DNA of 64,000 nt from an uncultured Chitinophaga sp. (GCF_937898475.1 NZ_CALEJS010000016.1:310001-374000); one strand, 5' to 3'. Shown: positions 1-8,580, counted from the first letter of the stretch. Numbers and translations are program-made. Notes: generated by a model from the letters alone, not told the origin.

Positions 1-201
1 CAGGTAGGTATAGAGATCATTGAACTGCGCCTCCTTCCATCCAAGGGAAGCGGCGCTGCTGGTTTCCCAGGCGCTGCCCGATAAAGGGGGGAAATACATA
101 GCCGCTGCAGGCGGACCAGGATCTTCATCCACACGATCCTTTTTGCAGGAAAGCAGGGTGCCGGCAGCAAACAAAAGCACCAGGGAAACAAATGCCTTCA
201 T
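1..201 (-). CDS. N-terminus of a lipoprotein, probable serine hydrolase (partial)
   Basis: The frame opens at an ATG (complement of 199-201) and runs off the left edge, giving the first 67 residues. It starts with a basic residue, a hydrophobic stretch and a lipobox ending LLSC followed by KKD, so it is a predicted SPII lipoprotein. The segment with FPPLSGSAWET and SLGW about 25-35 residues later resembles the start of beta-lactamase-fold serine hydrolases that I know from Chitinophaga relatives. The catalytic SxxK motif would lie outside the window, so the enzyme class is an inference. It lies upstream of nothing else visible and is read towards the left edge. Confidence 0.5.
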   Translation of the reverse strand, partial: MKAFVSLVLLFAAGTLLSCKKDRVDEDPGPPAAAMYFPPLSGSAWETSSAASLGWKEAQFNDLYTYL

Positions 202-257
202 AGGGAGTATTTTAACGATATTGGATACCAGGATGCCCGTAAAGTTTAATCAAATAT

Positions 258-288
258 AAAAAAAGGGCTGCCCTTACGGGTCAGCCCT
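258..288 (-). terminator. Rho-independent terminator after the chitinase gene
   Basis: Inverted repeat AGGGCTG (264-270) and CAGCCCT (282-288) followed on the minus strand by a run of seven T. It lies 20 bp past the chitinase stop codon. Confidence 0.8.
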
Positions 289-307
289 GCGTTATCTATT
301 GTTGATG

Positions 308-2488
308 CTACATGCGTATGATCTTGGCGCTGCCCTTCTGTACACCTGCAGCGTTGCTGGCTTTGATGATCCAGGTGCCGGGTGGCAGCTGGCTGATGTC
401 GATGCTGATAGATTGCTGGCCTTTGGCGCCCGCTACATATTCTTTATGTAATACGGGGCTGGTGCCATTCAGGCCCCAGATGTCCACATAGATCTTTTCA
501 GCAGCCGTTGTTTTCAGCTGCAGCTGTACTGTTGAACCCGTAACAGGGTTGGGATATGCCTTCAGCGTTTGCACAGTGGCTGCCTGCTCAACACTGGCTG
601 TAGCGGAAGCGGTTCTTGCTGCCGCGCCGCAGGCGCCCAGCGGTTTCCACCACCAGTCGGCAGTACCAGGGGTAACGTTATACAGTGCGTCAGACTGGCT
701 TTCGTATAATACGCCGTTATACACCACACGGTCTCCTTTGCTATAGATCTTCGGATAAGGCTCATAGCTGGCTACACCACCGCAATTGCCGCCTCCACCG
801 CCGCCGCCGTTCACTACCACTGTTACTGCAGCAGAGGTAGTAGTGCCGTTGGCGTTATCCGTTGCTTTTGCTGTAAGGGTGTAGGTACCTGCCGCCACAT
901 TGGTCCAGGTAAAGCTGTAGGGCGCACCGGTAGTTTCACCCAGTTTGGCGCCACCATTAAAGAACTCAACTTTGGCGATGCTGCCATCGCTGTCTGTAGC
1001 ATTCGCCTGGATATTGATACTGGCCGGAGCGGAGAAGCTGGCGTTGCTGGCAGGAGAAGTGATGCTCACTGAGGGCGCATTGTTGCCTCCTCCGCCGCCA
1101 CCATTACAGTCGCGTACATAAGCCCATACCTGGCCATCACCCGCATGAGTGTCTGGCTGTTCGTTCTGTGTCCACCATTTGGCGCTGTACACCTTGTTGT
1201 TGTATACCGCCTGCATCCCTTGTGTATAAACAGCAGCAGCAGACCATGCGGCAATGCCATTACAGCCACCGCCGCCGGACGTACCTACGGTAATAGTAAC
1301 CGTTGCAGACGTCGTGCTTGCGTTAGCGTTATCTATCGCTCTTGCCGTAAGGTTGTAGGTACCTGCGGCTACGTTTGTCCAGGAAAAAGAATAAGGGCTT
1401 GAATTATCTTCACCCAGTTTGGTGCTGCCGTTATAAAATTCCACCCTGGCAATAGAACCGTCCGGATCTGATGCATTGGCGCTGATATTAATTGTAGCAG
1501 GCGGTGTGAAAGAAGCATTGCCGGCGGGAGAAGTAATACTTACGCTGGGCGACTGGTTACCACCGCCACCACCGCCGTTGGCAAGCTTCTGTTCATGGAT
1601 GGCAGACAACAGGGAGTAGGTACCTGATGCATCCTGTGAAAGCTCCCACATCATAATACCACCCCCCTGGTTCCAGGCCAGGTTGGTTTTGTTCTTGATA
1701 GTGGTAATACCATTATAGCCTATGCCCTGGTAGGTGTCGGCATAGGGGTCAGCGCCTCTTCCTATCAATGTTGCAAAGCTTTCCCAGCTGGGACGGCCAT
1801 AAAAGGGTACGCCCAATACAGCCTTGGAGGCGGGTAAGCCCCTGCCCTTCCAGTAAGAGAGCGACTGGGAGGCATAGTTGTAGGTAGAGTGGTCAAAGTT
1901 GTTGAAATCATAGGCCATCAGGTTCAGAAAATCCACCTGGGAGAACACAGAAGAAAGAATGCTCTCCCCGTTAATACCCACTACAGCTGCTGTTAACAGC
2001 TTGCCCTGCGCGTGCAGGGCGCTGGCCAGTTGCGTCATCAGCGCAACATAGTTATTGGCGGATGCCCCCTGGTCCGGGTATTCCCAGTCAATATCCACAC
2101 CATCCAAACCATACTGGTTTACGAAATTCATGATATTTGTTACGAAGGCGCTGCGATAGCCGGCGTTAGCAGCAGTAGATTCAAAGCCGCCATCGTTACC
2201 ATCGTTCCAGCCGCCTACTGCGATCAGCACCTTTACGCCGCTGGCATGCGCCCTGGAAACAAGGTTCTGCAGCTTCGCCGGGTTTTCAATCGGCTGAAAA
2301 CCGCCGGTGGTAGTTGGCAGCAGGAAGGCGTAGTTGATATGCGTAAGCTTATTGTACTGTATCGCATTCACATCGCCGGACCAGGAGGGCATATAACCTA
2401 CTACTTTAAACTGTGCGGAGGAAAGTAGGGATGTGATAAGAAACGTGCAGGCAAGCAGGCCCGTTCTTATCCATTGGTTTGTTTTCAT
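308..2488 (-). CDS. Secreted multi-module GH18 chitinase with T9SS sorting tail
   Basis: 726 aa. A signal peptide ends near residue 25 (LLSSAQ). The GH18 TIM barrel covers about 27-305 with the catalytic motif DGVDIDWEYP at 129-138 (acid Glu136) and the preceding strand motif with VGGW near 91. A glycine linker follows, then a bacterial Ig-like module (about 313-400), a CBM5/12-like aromatic module, a second Ig-like module almost identical in plan, a second CBM5/12-like module rich in Trp and Tyr, and a type A T9SS C-terminal domain starting near YPNPVTG. It should hydrolyse beta-1,4-GlcNAc polymers outside the cell. It is a single-gene unit with its own terminator and no SusC/D partner next to it. 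The family is clear. Exo or endo mode cannot be told from sequence alone. Confidence 0.93.
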   Translation of the reverse strand: MKTNQWIRTGLLACTFLITSLLSSAQFKVVGYMPSWSGDVNAIQYNKLTHINYAFLLPTTTGGFQPIENPAKLQNLVSRAHASGVKVLIAVGGWNDGNDGGFESTAANAGYRSAFVTNIMNFVNQYGLDGVDIDWEYPDQGASANNYVALMTQLASALHAQGKLLTAAVVGINGESILSSVFSQVDFLNLMAYDFNNFDHSTYNYASQSLSYWKGRGLPASKAVLGVPFYGRPSWESFATLIGRGADPYADTYQGIGYNGITTIKNKTNLAWNQGGGIMMWELSQDASGTYSLLSAIHEQKLANGGGGGGNQSPSVSITSPAGNASFTPPATINISANASDPDGSIARVEFYNGSTKLGEDNSSPYSFSWTNVAAGTYNLTARAIDNANASTTSATVTITVGTSGGGGCNGIAAWSAAAVYTQGMQAVYNNKVYSAKWWTQNEQPDTHAGDGQVWAYVRDCNGGGGGGNNAPSVSITSPASNASFSAPASINIQANATDSDGSIAKVEFFNGGAKLGETTGAPYSFTWTNVAAGTYTLTAKATDNANGTTTSAAVTVVVNGGGGGGGNCGGVASYEPYPKIYSKGDRVVYNGVLYESQSDALYNVTPGTADWWWKPLGACGAAARTASATASVEQAATVQTLKAYPNPVTGSTVQLQLKTTAAEKIYVDIWGLNGTSPVLHKEYVAGAKGQQSISIDISQLPPGTWIIKASNAAGVQKGSAKIIRM

Positions 2489-2574
2489 TGTATATGGTTT
2501 TTAAGGGATAAAGGTTTTCACGATACAGGTGTCGTGTAAAGCGGGGTTTGGTACTACTTTCCTCCAAAATTTAT

Positions 2575-3066
2575 TTACTGCTTCCGCTTCCAGGTCACTA
2601 CAGCGGTCACCGTACCGCCATTCGTTGTTTGTGTGACAACATACTTCAGTGTATCCTGCTTAAGCTCAAAGTTGCGTTCCTGCACGGTTCCCTCCCAATT
2701 GGGATAGAAAGCATGTTCAATGTTAAACCGGATGATGCCCTTCTTTTCATCTGCGGTAAAGCTGCCAAAATGGGAATTGTTCCCTTGCACCAGGGCCGCG
2801 TTTTCTTCCGGGGTGGCTTTGTTCTTGTCTTTTGCAGCCACTTTCGGCCTGCCTGCTTTCAGTATCTGTATAGCATATTCGCCGCCGGATGTAAATACCA
2901 GCATTCCCTCCGGATGTGCTCCGTAAGGATATGTTTTTCCGCCGTCACGGTCAATGTTCTCTACAGCTACCAGGCTCCATACACCCGCAAGATCCTTATG
3001 TGAGCTTTGTGCACCTGCACATTGAAACAATACGATGGCCGCAATAAAAAGGAATGTTCTTCTCAT
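2575..3066 (-). CDS. Exported lipocalin-like domain protein
   Basis: 163 aa from the ATG at 3064-3066. A longer frame reaches 3132, but the signal peptide (MRRTFLFIAAIVL...CAGAQ) begins here, which decides the start. After it the mature part opens with DLAGVWSLV, the typical first strand of the lipocalin-like fold (PF13924 type), followed by alternating beta strands and a C-terminal VVTWKRKQ. Probably a small periplasmic binding protein. Ligand unknown. It is divergent from the AraC regulator, with about 90 bp between starts, so that regulator may control it. Confidence 0.72.
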   Translation of the reverse strand: MRRTFLFIAAIVLFQCAGAQSSHKDLAGVWSLVAVENIDRDGGKTYPYGAHPEGMLVFTSGGEYAIQILKAGRPKVAAKDKNKATPEENAALVQGNNSHFGSFTADEKKGIIRFNIEHAFYPNWEGTVQERNFELKQDTLKYVVTQTTNGGTVTAVVTWKRKQ

Positions 3067-3153
3067 AATGTAATTTTTTGACAGCGTAAATTTATACTGC
3101 TGCAACAGCGCCATCCCTGTACATTTTTTCACTAATTCTGTACTTTTATAACA

Positions 3154-3807
3154 ATGGGAAAAGAGAATTTATACCAGCCTTTTGAAATTGAGTGTAAGGA
3201 GCTGCAACGCTTTCCGGCATCTATGAAACGGATCAATTTCTTTGAGCTGATTTACGTGATGGAGGGCGCCGGTACACAGGTGGTCAACAATAACCGCTTC
3301 ACCTACCGCAAGGGAAATCTCTTCCTGCTGACGCCACAGGACGCCTATTCATTTGACATCAGCGTTCCTACCACCTTCTTTTTTCTTCGTTTCAATGAGC
3401 TGGTGAACACCATCATCACCGTTGTAGCAAGGAACATAGCGCTGAAACTGCCTAAGAACATCAAGGAAAATACGGGAGAGGCCGTACTGGAAATATTGCA
3501 TTATATACAGGAAAACATATTCGATCCCAAAATGCTGCGGGCAGAAATGCTCAGCAAACAATTCAGTATATCGCTTAGTTACCTGGGCCGTTATTTTAAG
3601 AAACAAACAGGAGAAACTTTGCAGCATTATATAGCAAACTACAAACTGCGTTTGGTAGAAGCGCGCCTGCTGCACAGTGACATGACGATCAATGAAATTG
3701 CCTACGAGTTTGATTTTACAGACGAGAGTCATTTGAACAGGGCCTTTAAGAAACACAAAGGCATGAGCCCAACAGCCTATCGGAAACTGAACCAGGCGGC
3801 ACAGTAA
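3154..3807 (+). CDS. AraC family transcriptional regulator
   Basis: 217 aa. The N-terminal part (about 15-110) has the pattern of an AraC-type cupin sensor (FFELIYVMEGAGTQVVNN, FLLTPQDAYSF). The C-terminal 100 residues form the double helix-turn-helix, with LSKQFSISLSYLGRYFKKQTG as the first and NEIAYEFDFTDESHLNRAFKK as the second, ending in GMSPTAYRK. It is divergent from the lipocalin-like gene. The small ligand is unknown. Confidence 0.9.
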   Translation: MGKENLYQPFEIECKELQRFPASMKRINFFELIYVMEGAGTQVVNNNRFTYRKGNLFLLTPQDAYSFDISVPTTFFFLRFNELVNTIITVVARNIALKLPKNIKENTGEAVLEILHYIQENIFDPKMLRAEMLSKQFSISLSYLGRYFKKQTGETLQHYIANYKLRLVEARLLHSDMTINEIAYEFDFTDESHLNRAFKKHKGMSPTAYRKLNQAAQ

Positions 3808-3812
3808 AACAG

Positions 3813-3848
3813 GCAACCAGGCCGCATTTTGCAATGTGACCTGGTTGC
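3813..3848. terminator. Hairpin between convergent genes
   Basis: GCAACCAGG (3813-3821) pairs with CCTGGTTGC (3840-3848), with a further short inner pairing around the loop. It lies between the convergent araC-type and SDR genes. There is no strong U tract on either side. Confidence 0.6.
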
Positions 3849-3869
3849 ATGCAGTGGGTTGCCTGGTGC

Positions 3870-4757
3870 TCAGGACTTGAAATAATAAGGCTGATCAACA
3901 TCTTCGAGCAGCCCCGGTCCCACGGGTTGCCATCCCAGCTGTTCCCTGGTTTGCCGGCTGGAAACCCGGTTGTCCACCGCTGCAAAATGCGCGAACCAGC
4001 CAAAATGTTCCTCAGCTGCTTCCTCCGGTTTGCTCACCACCGGCAGATTTAAACGGCGGCCAATTACCGCTGCAATTTCGCGGAAAGGTATTCCCTCTTC
4101 GGCTACACCGTGATACCTGGCCCCGGCGCTGCCCTTCTCCACTGCCAGTCTGAAAATCCGGGCGGCATCCAGGCGGTGTACGGCAGGCCAGCAGTTCTGG
4201 CCTTCGCCCACGTATGCAGCAACGCCTTTCTCACGGGCAATGCCAATCAGTATCGGCACAAAGCCATGATCCCCTTCTCCGTGCACAGATGGCGGGAGAC
4301 GTACCACAGACACCCGCACGCCACGCGCCGCTACCGCATTTGCGGCTTCTTCAGAGGCCCCGCGCGGAAGCCCTGCAATTTGCGGGGTGGCTTCTGTTGC
4401 GGGATTGCCCGGAGTCAGCAGGGCGGTGCCTGATGTGATGACCAGCGGACGGTCAGAGCCCTCAAGAGCAGCTCCCATCGCTTCAATAACGCGCCGGTCT
4501 GTTTCGCAGTTAGCTACAAATTTTGAGAAGTCATGATTAAAGGCCGTATGGATCACCCCATCTGCCATCGCTGCGCCGCTGCGCAGGCTGTCGGCATCTT
4601 CAAGATCGCCGCGGTGTACCTGCACACCGGCGGCGGTGAGTGTTTCAGCAGCGGCAGCTGATCGGGCCAAACCTATCACCTGGTGGCCTGCACTAAGTAA
4701 TTCCCTGACAATGGCGGAGCCAATAAAGCCCGTAGCGCCTGTAACAAAGACACGCAT
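3870..4757 (-). CDS. Atypical SDR family NAD(P)-binding oxidoreductase
   Basis: 295 aa. The Rossmann motif TGATGFIGSAIV sits at residues 7-18 and is followed by a basic residue after GLARS, favouring NADP(H). The usual catalytic YxxxK is absent from its expected place: the corresponding region reads GASEEAANAV before VRVSVVRLPPSVHG. This pattern is common in a subgroup of atypical extended SDRs annotated as epimerase/dehydratase-like. It is divergent from the Crp/Fnr regulator gene with 148 bp between starts, a frequent pairing that suggests control by that regulator. Substrate unknown. Confidence 0.82.
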   Translation of the reverse strand: MRVFVTGATGFIGSAIVRELLSAGHQVIGLARSAAAAETLTAAGVQVHRGDLEDADSLRSGAAMADGVIHTAFNHDFSKFVANCETDRRVIEAMGAALEGSDRPLVITSGTALLTPGNPATEATPQIAGLPRGASEEAANAVAARGVRVSVVRLPPSVHGEGDHGFVPILIGIAREKGVAAYVGEGQNCWPAVHRLDAARIFRLAVEKGSAGARYHGVAEEGIPFREIAAVIGRRLNLPVVSKPEEAAEEHFGWFAHFAAVDNRVSSRQTREQLGWQPVGPGLLEDVDQPYYFKS

Positions 4758-4905
4758 AGTTTTGATATTCTTTTGGTAAATTCATGCCGGGCAAGGGAGG
4801 CCTCCGTTTCCCATCACAAAATTCAGTAAGAACAGCGCCCTAAACGAGGAGATTTGACACAATTTTTTGAGGTCATTTGACTTAATTTGCCTTAATATTT
4901 GACCG

Positions 4906-5490
4906 ATGTTTGAGGAATTTGAAGCTTACATTACGTCTCATGCCGGTTTTACCAAAGACGAGCTGAGGCAGATGCGCCTGGTGTCAACCGTAAAAAAACT
5001 GCGCAGAAGACAATACCTGCTACAGGAAGGTGAAATTTGCAGGTATAAGACCTTTGTTGTGAAAGGCCTGCTGAAAACGTACCGCCTGAAGGATGACGGC
5101 ACGGAATATATCATGCGTTTTGCAGCTGAAAACGCCTGGAGTGTAGACCATGAAAGCTATCATAAGCAAACACCGTCCAGGTACTTCATTGAGGCATTGG
5201 AAAATGTTACACTGATCCAATGGAGAAAGGAAGATTTCGATGTATTACTGGAGAACATCCCGGCTTTAAAAACATTCTCAGAAAAAATAAAGTCCGATAA
5301 CCTGGACGCCAGCCAGAACAGGATACTGATGAACATCAGCTATACTTCTGAAGAAAAATACCAGCAGTTCATCACGGCTTACCCGGACATATTCCGGCGG
5401 GTGCCTTTGCACATGGTAGCGTCTTATCTTGGCGTATCAAGGGAAACGCTGAGCCGTATCAGGCATGCGCAAAGCCGGCCGCAGGACTAA
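4906..5490 (+). CDS. Crp/Fnr family transcriptional regulator
   Basis: 194 aa. An N-terminal cyclic-nucleotide-binding-like beta-roll covers about 20-120 (RRRQYLLQEGEICRYKTFVVKGLLKTYRL). A C-terminal helix-turn-helix covers about 160-190 (HMVASYLGVSRETLSRIRH). The arginine and glutamate expected for cAMP binding are not evident, as in most Bacteroidetes members, so the ligand is unknown. Likely controls the divergent SDR gene. Confidence 0.88.
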   Translation: MFEEFEAYITSHAGFTKDELRQMRLVSTVKKLRRRQYLLQEGEICRYKTFVVKGLLKTYRLKDDGTEYIMRFAAENAWSVDHESYHKQTPSRYFIEALENVTLIQWRKEDFDVLLENIPALKTFSEKIKSDNLDASQNRILMNISYTSEEKYQQFITAYPDIFRRVPLHMVASYLGVSRETLSRIRHAQSRPQD

Positions 5491-5670
5491 GGGGTCTGCC
5501 TGGCGGCATTTGTTTGCTGCTCCATACCTTTTACCGGTTGCAGCGCAATGGTCACCAGTGCAAATTCTGCGTGCGGGTCAAATTCATTTGAAAGCAATAT
5601 TATACCGGTATTATTTTCAGGGTAGGAGTTATTGGGCAATAATACGTAACAAGTCTTTTAAATTTAAATA

Positions 5671-5701
5671 AAAGCCTTCAGGTTCCCGTACTGAAGGCTT
5701 T
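5671..5701. terminator. Bidirectional terminator
   Basis: AAAGCCTTCAG (5671-5681) and CTGAAGGCTTT (5691-5701) form a perfect 11-bp stem. T-rich on the right for the plus strand and A-rich on the left, so it can end transcription both ways, between the Crp/Fnr gene and the convergent SDR gene. Confidence 0.85.
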
Positions 5702-5748
5702 TATTTTTTTATAACTGTAACGCTTATCCGCAATTCAACCACTGACAA

Positions 5749-6543
5749 TTATACAACCGGTAAAGAACCGCCGTCAATTGCGTAAACAGTCCCGGTCAGA
5801 TAAGCTGCAGCCGGCGATACCAGGAAATGAACCAATGATGCTACTTCTTCCGGCGCGGCTAATCTTCCCATCGGAATGCCGCCAGCCTGCGAAAGCAAGA
5901 GTTGATACCCTTCTTCAAGAGATATGCCTGCTGATGCGGCATAGTCAGCAATAAATTTCTCCATCGGCGGTGTTTTAGTGGCTCCCGGCGCTACGGTTAA
6001 TACGCGTACGCCTTTGGAGGCCAGCTCTGTGGCCAGCGATTTGCTATAGCTGTTCAAAGCTGCTTTGGAAACGGCATAGGCCATATTCAGATTCCATAAA
6101 GGCTGCCTGGCGGCAACTGAGGAGATGTGAATGATAACGCCGCTTTTCCGTTCAATCATTGCCGGTAGTAAGGCCCTGTCCAGGCGAATGGCAGAAAGCA
6201 GGTTTAACTGCAGTTCATTTTCCCAATGCTCGTCTGTTAAGGTGCTGAAACCTCCGGGTGGAGTTGTTAATCCGCCGGCGTTGTTGATCAGGATATCAAC
6301 CTTACCGTATCTATCTGAAATTTCCTGCGACAGTCTGTCTACATCAGCAGATTTAGTCAGATCTGCTGCAATGAAGTGATGAGGCAATTGGGCATCGTCA
6401 GGATGGTTTCTGGCAGTAACAATTACCTGGGCGCCTTCCTGCGCCAGTTTGTCTGCAATGGCACGGCCTATTCCTTTTGTACCACCGGTTACAAGGGCCG
6501 TTTTACCCTGCAGGTTCGTGAGCTGTTGTTGTGAATGTTGCAT
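5749..6543 (-). CDS. Classical SDR family oxidoreductase
   Basis: 264 aa. Cofactor motif TGGTKGIGRAIA near residue 19, NNAG near 89, catalytic Ser in IHISSVAA and the YAVSK (YxxxK) motif. The C-terminal GTVYAIDGGSLPVV is typical. NAD(P)H-dependent; substrate unknown. The gene follows the TetR regulator on the same strand, and two copies of the regulator's probable operator lie just upstream (6567-6588 and 6611-6632), so it is the likely repression target. Confidence 0.9.
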   Translation of the reverse strand: MQHSQQQLTNLQGKTALVTGGTKGIGRAIADKLAQEGAQVIVTARNHPDDAQLPHHFIAADLTKSADVDRLSQEISDRYGKVDILINNAGGLTTPPGGFSTLTDEHWENELQLNLLSAIRLDRALLPAMIERKSGVIIHISSVAARQPLWNLNMAYAVSKAALNSYSKSLATELASKGVRVLTVAPGATKTPPMEKFIADYAASAGISLEEGYQLLLSQAGGIPMGRLAAPEEVASLVHFLVSPAAAYLTGTVYAIDGGSLPVV

Positions 6544-6566
6544 GTTTATTTTCTTTGGTTTATTAT

Positions 6567-6588
6567 TTCTGAAACATATGTTTCAAAA
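6567..6588. promoter_or_regulatory. Probable TetR operator, copy 1 (upstream of SDR gene)
   Basis: TTCTGAA, 8-bp spacer, TTCAAAA: one mismatch from the perfect inverted repeat seen in copies 2 and 3. Its core, TGAAACATATGTTTCA at 6570-6585, is a perfect 16-bp palindrome. It ends 24 bp before the SDR start codon. Confidence 0.72.
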
Positions 6589-6610
6589 TAGAGCATACGT
6601 TCCCTGTTTA

Positions 6611-6632
6611 TTCTGAAGTGCTTGTTTCAGAA
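6611..6632. promoter_or_regulatory. Probable TetR operator, copy 2
   Basis: TTCTGAA, 8-bp spacer, TTCAGAA: a perfect inverted repeat in the gap between the TetR stop and the SDR start. Same arm sequence and spacer length as the copy upstream of the TetR gene. Confidence 0.75.
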
Positions 6633-6647
6633 TATGACAAAAAAATT

Positions 6648-7223
6648 TTACTTGGAGATCTGCTTAATAAAGTACTGACTCATTCTTTTGATCTTAGCAG
6701 GATCCTTGTGCAGGATATACGCTTCGTTCCAGCCCGTCCAGGTGCTGATAAAGTAATCTGCAAGCAGCTCAGGGTCTTCGTCCTTTGCTATTTTTCCCTC
6801 CTCCATCGCCCTGGAGATCAGGGAGTGTAAAAAGCGGTAAGCGTAATCACTGTCTGCTTTAAGAATATCTTTCACCCGCTTATCGCTGGAAGCTACCTCG
6901 AATGCGGTTTTGATGGCCAGGCAGCTTTCTTTGCCGATGATGGACTCTACTGAATCGTTGATGTATTTCACCAATATTTCAAAAGAAGATCTTGCGCTTT
7001 TTAATCTGCGGTCCAGGTCCTTTTTCCTGGTGTCGGTGTAGTATTTAACACAGCGGACAAACAACTCGTGTTTATCACCTATTGTATTATAAAGACTGCT
7101 GCTGTTAATCTTCATGGCATCTGTAAGGTCGCGGAGAGAAGCGCCGTTATAGCCTTTTTCCCAGAAAACGACCATCGCTTTCTGAATAGCTTCTTCTTCG
7201 TTAAACTCCACGCTTCTTGCCAT
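6648..7223 (-). CDS. TetR/AcrR family transcriptional regulator
   Basis: 191 aa. The N-terminal helix-turn-helix (about 10-55) reads AIQKAMVVFWEKGYNGASLRDLTDAMKINSSSLYN in two adjoining parts, the standard TetR DNA-binding domain. The rest is a helical ligand and dimer domain without a recognisable ligand signature. It precedes the SDR gene on the same strand. Matching inverted repeats lie upstream of both genes, so it probably represses itself and the SDR gene. Confidence 0.9.
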   Translation of the reverse strand: MARSVEFNEEEAIQKAMVVFWEKGYNGASLRDLTDAMKINSSSLYNTIGDKHELFVRCVKYYTDTRKKDLDRRLKSARSSFEILVKYINDSVESIIGKESCLAIKTAFEVASSDKRVKDILKADSDYAYRFLHSLISRAMEEGKIAKDEDPELLADYFISTWTGWNEAYILHKDPAKIKRMSQYFIKQISK

Positions 7224-7257
7224 AGTAATTACAATTGCAGAACAAATATAAAACTAT

Positions 7258-7279
7258 TTCTGAAACGATCAATTCAGAA
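7258..7279. promoter_or_regulatory. Probable TetR operator, copy 3 (upstream of tetR)
   Basis: TTCTGAA, 8-bp spacer, TTCAGAA, perfect arms, 35 bp upstream of the regulator's start codon. The identical architecture at 6611-6632 supports autoregulation. Confidence 0.75.
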
Positions 7280-7349
7280 TGAATGAAACACTAGACTTTA
7301 ACAGTTTGATGGATCCCCTGATCCCATACATTGACTTACAAAAACAGAA

Positions 7350-7381
7350 AAGGCCCGTAAACACTGTGTTTTACGGGCCTT
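7350..7381. terminator. Bidirectional terminator at the left flank of the element
   Basis: AAGGCCCGTAAA (7350-7361) and TTTACGGGCCTT (7370-7381), a perfect 12-bp stem with an 8-nt loop and A/T-rich tails on both sides. Confidence 0.8.
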
Positions 7382-7451
7382 TAATTTTCTTTACATTTAG
7401 TCTTGTCGCCCTGCCTGTACAAATTTCGAACTTATTTTTAATGGATTTAAG

Positions 7452-7498
7452 ACGGCTTGCAAACATAGCTATTTGATAGCCAATTGTTTGCAGGCCGT
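7452..7498 (+). terminator. Long hairpin near the left end of the element
   Basis: Outer arms ACGGCTTGCAAACA (7452-7465) and TGTTTGCAGGCCGT (7485-7498) pair with one mismatch. An inner GCTAT/ATAGC pair closes the loop, and TTTT follows. It sits 44 bp before the first element gene, so it could be a terminator, an attenuator or part of an attachment region. Confidence 0.5.
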
Positions 7499-7541
7499 TT
7501 TGTATTGTACATAGTTGATTGTGAACCTGAAAAACGTGTGT

Positions 7542-8483
7542 ATGAAAAAATTAATGTGTGCAGACACAAAGCAGATTGATCTGGTAGCTTATCTGGCCTC
7601 ACTGGGCTACCATCCCCAAAGGATAACGAACCAAGATTATTGGTATCTATCCCCACTCCGGGAGGAAACAGAGGCATCTTTTAAGGTAAACCGACGGCTG
7701 AATGTCTGGTTTGACCAAGGCACCGGGAAAGGCGGTGACCTGATAGACTTCGGAACCCAATACTTTAACTGTTCGGTCAGCGACCTGCTGCAACGCCTAT
7801 CGCAGTACCAACCCGGCCCAGCTTTTTCTTTTCACCCGCACCCCGGCTCCGGTGATCGGCGACAGGGCGCGGCTTTTTTTGCTGGTGAAAAGAAAGATAC
7901 CCCCGACAACAAAATTGTTGTCCTGGACACCCGCCCGCTTGCCGAACAGTCCCTGGTGAACTACCTGCAAAAAAGAAGTATCCCACTTGAAATTGCCAAC
8001 CGATTTTGCCGGGAGGTGGATTTTCTTTTGTACGGAAGGCAGCATACCGTTATCGGCTTTCAGAACAAAGCCGGGGGATATGAGCTGCGCAACGAATACT
8101 TTAAAGGCAGCAGTTCCCCCAAGGACATTACTTTTATTGACAACCGTACAGAACAGGTTGCTGTCTTTGAAGGCTTCTTTAGCTTCCTGTCTTTCCAAAC
8201 CATCAACAGTAATAAACAGGCCCCACTGTCAAACTGTCTTGTCCTCAATTCCCTTTCTTTCTTTGAAAAGTGCCGCCCATTGATGGAGCAATACAAGCAG
8301 GTTCATTTGATTTTGGATAGGGATAATGCCGGCAGGAACCGTACCCGGCAGGCGCTTGAATGGGACGCGAGCAAGTACATAGACCGAAGCGATTTTTACC
8401 AGGGTCACAAGGATTTAAACGACTGGCTTGTTCACCACCACCATAGCCAAAGAATAGGCCCACGGATGGGAAAGCGTCTTTGA
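7542..8483 (+). CDS. Toprim domain protein (primase-like, element-encoded)
   Basis: 313 aa from the ATG at 7542; an in-frame TTG at 7515 is an alternative. The N-terminal 80 residues (YLASLGYHP, YWYLSPLREETEASFKV, GKGGDLIDF) match the DnaG-like zinc-finger region that in these mobile-element proteins has lost its cysteines. The C-terminal half is a Toprim domain: VAVFEGFFSFLSF carries the conserved glutamate and LILDRDNAGRNR the DxD motif. Proteins of this type sit next to mob genes in Bacteroidetes elements and may prime replication of the transferred strand. That role is inferred from family and position. Confidence 0.82.
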   Translation: MKKLMCADTKQIDLVAYLASLGYHPQRITNQDYWYLSPLREETEASFKVNRRLNVWFDQGTGKGGDLIDFGTQYFNCSVSDLLQRLSQYQPGPAFSFHPHPGSGDRRQGAAFFAGEKKDTPDNKIVVLDTRPLAEQSLVNYLQKRSIPLEIANRFCREVDFLLYGRQHTVIGFQNKAGGYELRNEYFKGSSSPKDITFIDNRTEQVAVFEGFFSFLSFQTINSNKQAPLSNCLVLNSLSFFEKCRPLMEQYKQVHLILDRDNAGRNRTRQALEWDASKYIDRSDFYQGHKDLNDWLVHHHHSQRIGPRMGKRL

Positions 8484-8492
8484 CGTTCGGGT

Positions 8493-8580
8493 AGCCAGCT
8501 ATGTTTTGGTAAAACCAAAACGGCTGGCTCACCTCATGCTACCGCATTCGGTGAGGAATTTTTTTCATGCTATCGCATTC
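8493..8580 (+). other. Candidate origin of transfer (oriT)
   Basis: Noncoding stretch just before the mob genes. It holds a near-perfect palindrome at 8493-8529 (AGCCAG...GTTTTGGT, two bases, ACCAAAAC...CTGGCT), a TCACC/GGTGA inverted pair, and a 15-bp direct repeat, CATGCTACCGCATTC (8535-8549) and CATGCTATCGCATTC (8566-8580), with 14 of 15 bases equal at a 31-bp period. Inverted plus direct repeats immediately upstream of the accessory and relaxase genes are the usual oriT layout. No nick site can be named. Confidence 0.55.

Noticed and set aside
2575..3132. Longer start for the lipocalin-like gene
   Set aside because: The signal peptide begins only at the ATG at 3064-3066.
7279..7476. 65-codon plus-strand frame beside the element's left end
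   Set aside because: It runs through a strong bidirectional terminator (7350-7381) and has no domain or start context; it is more likely noncoding flank.
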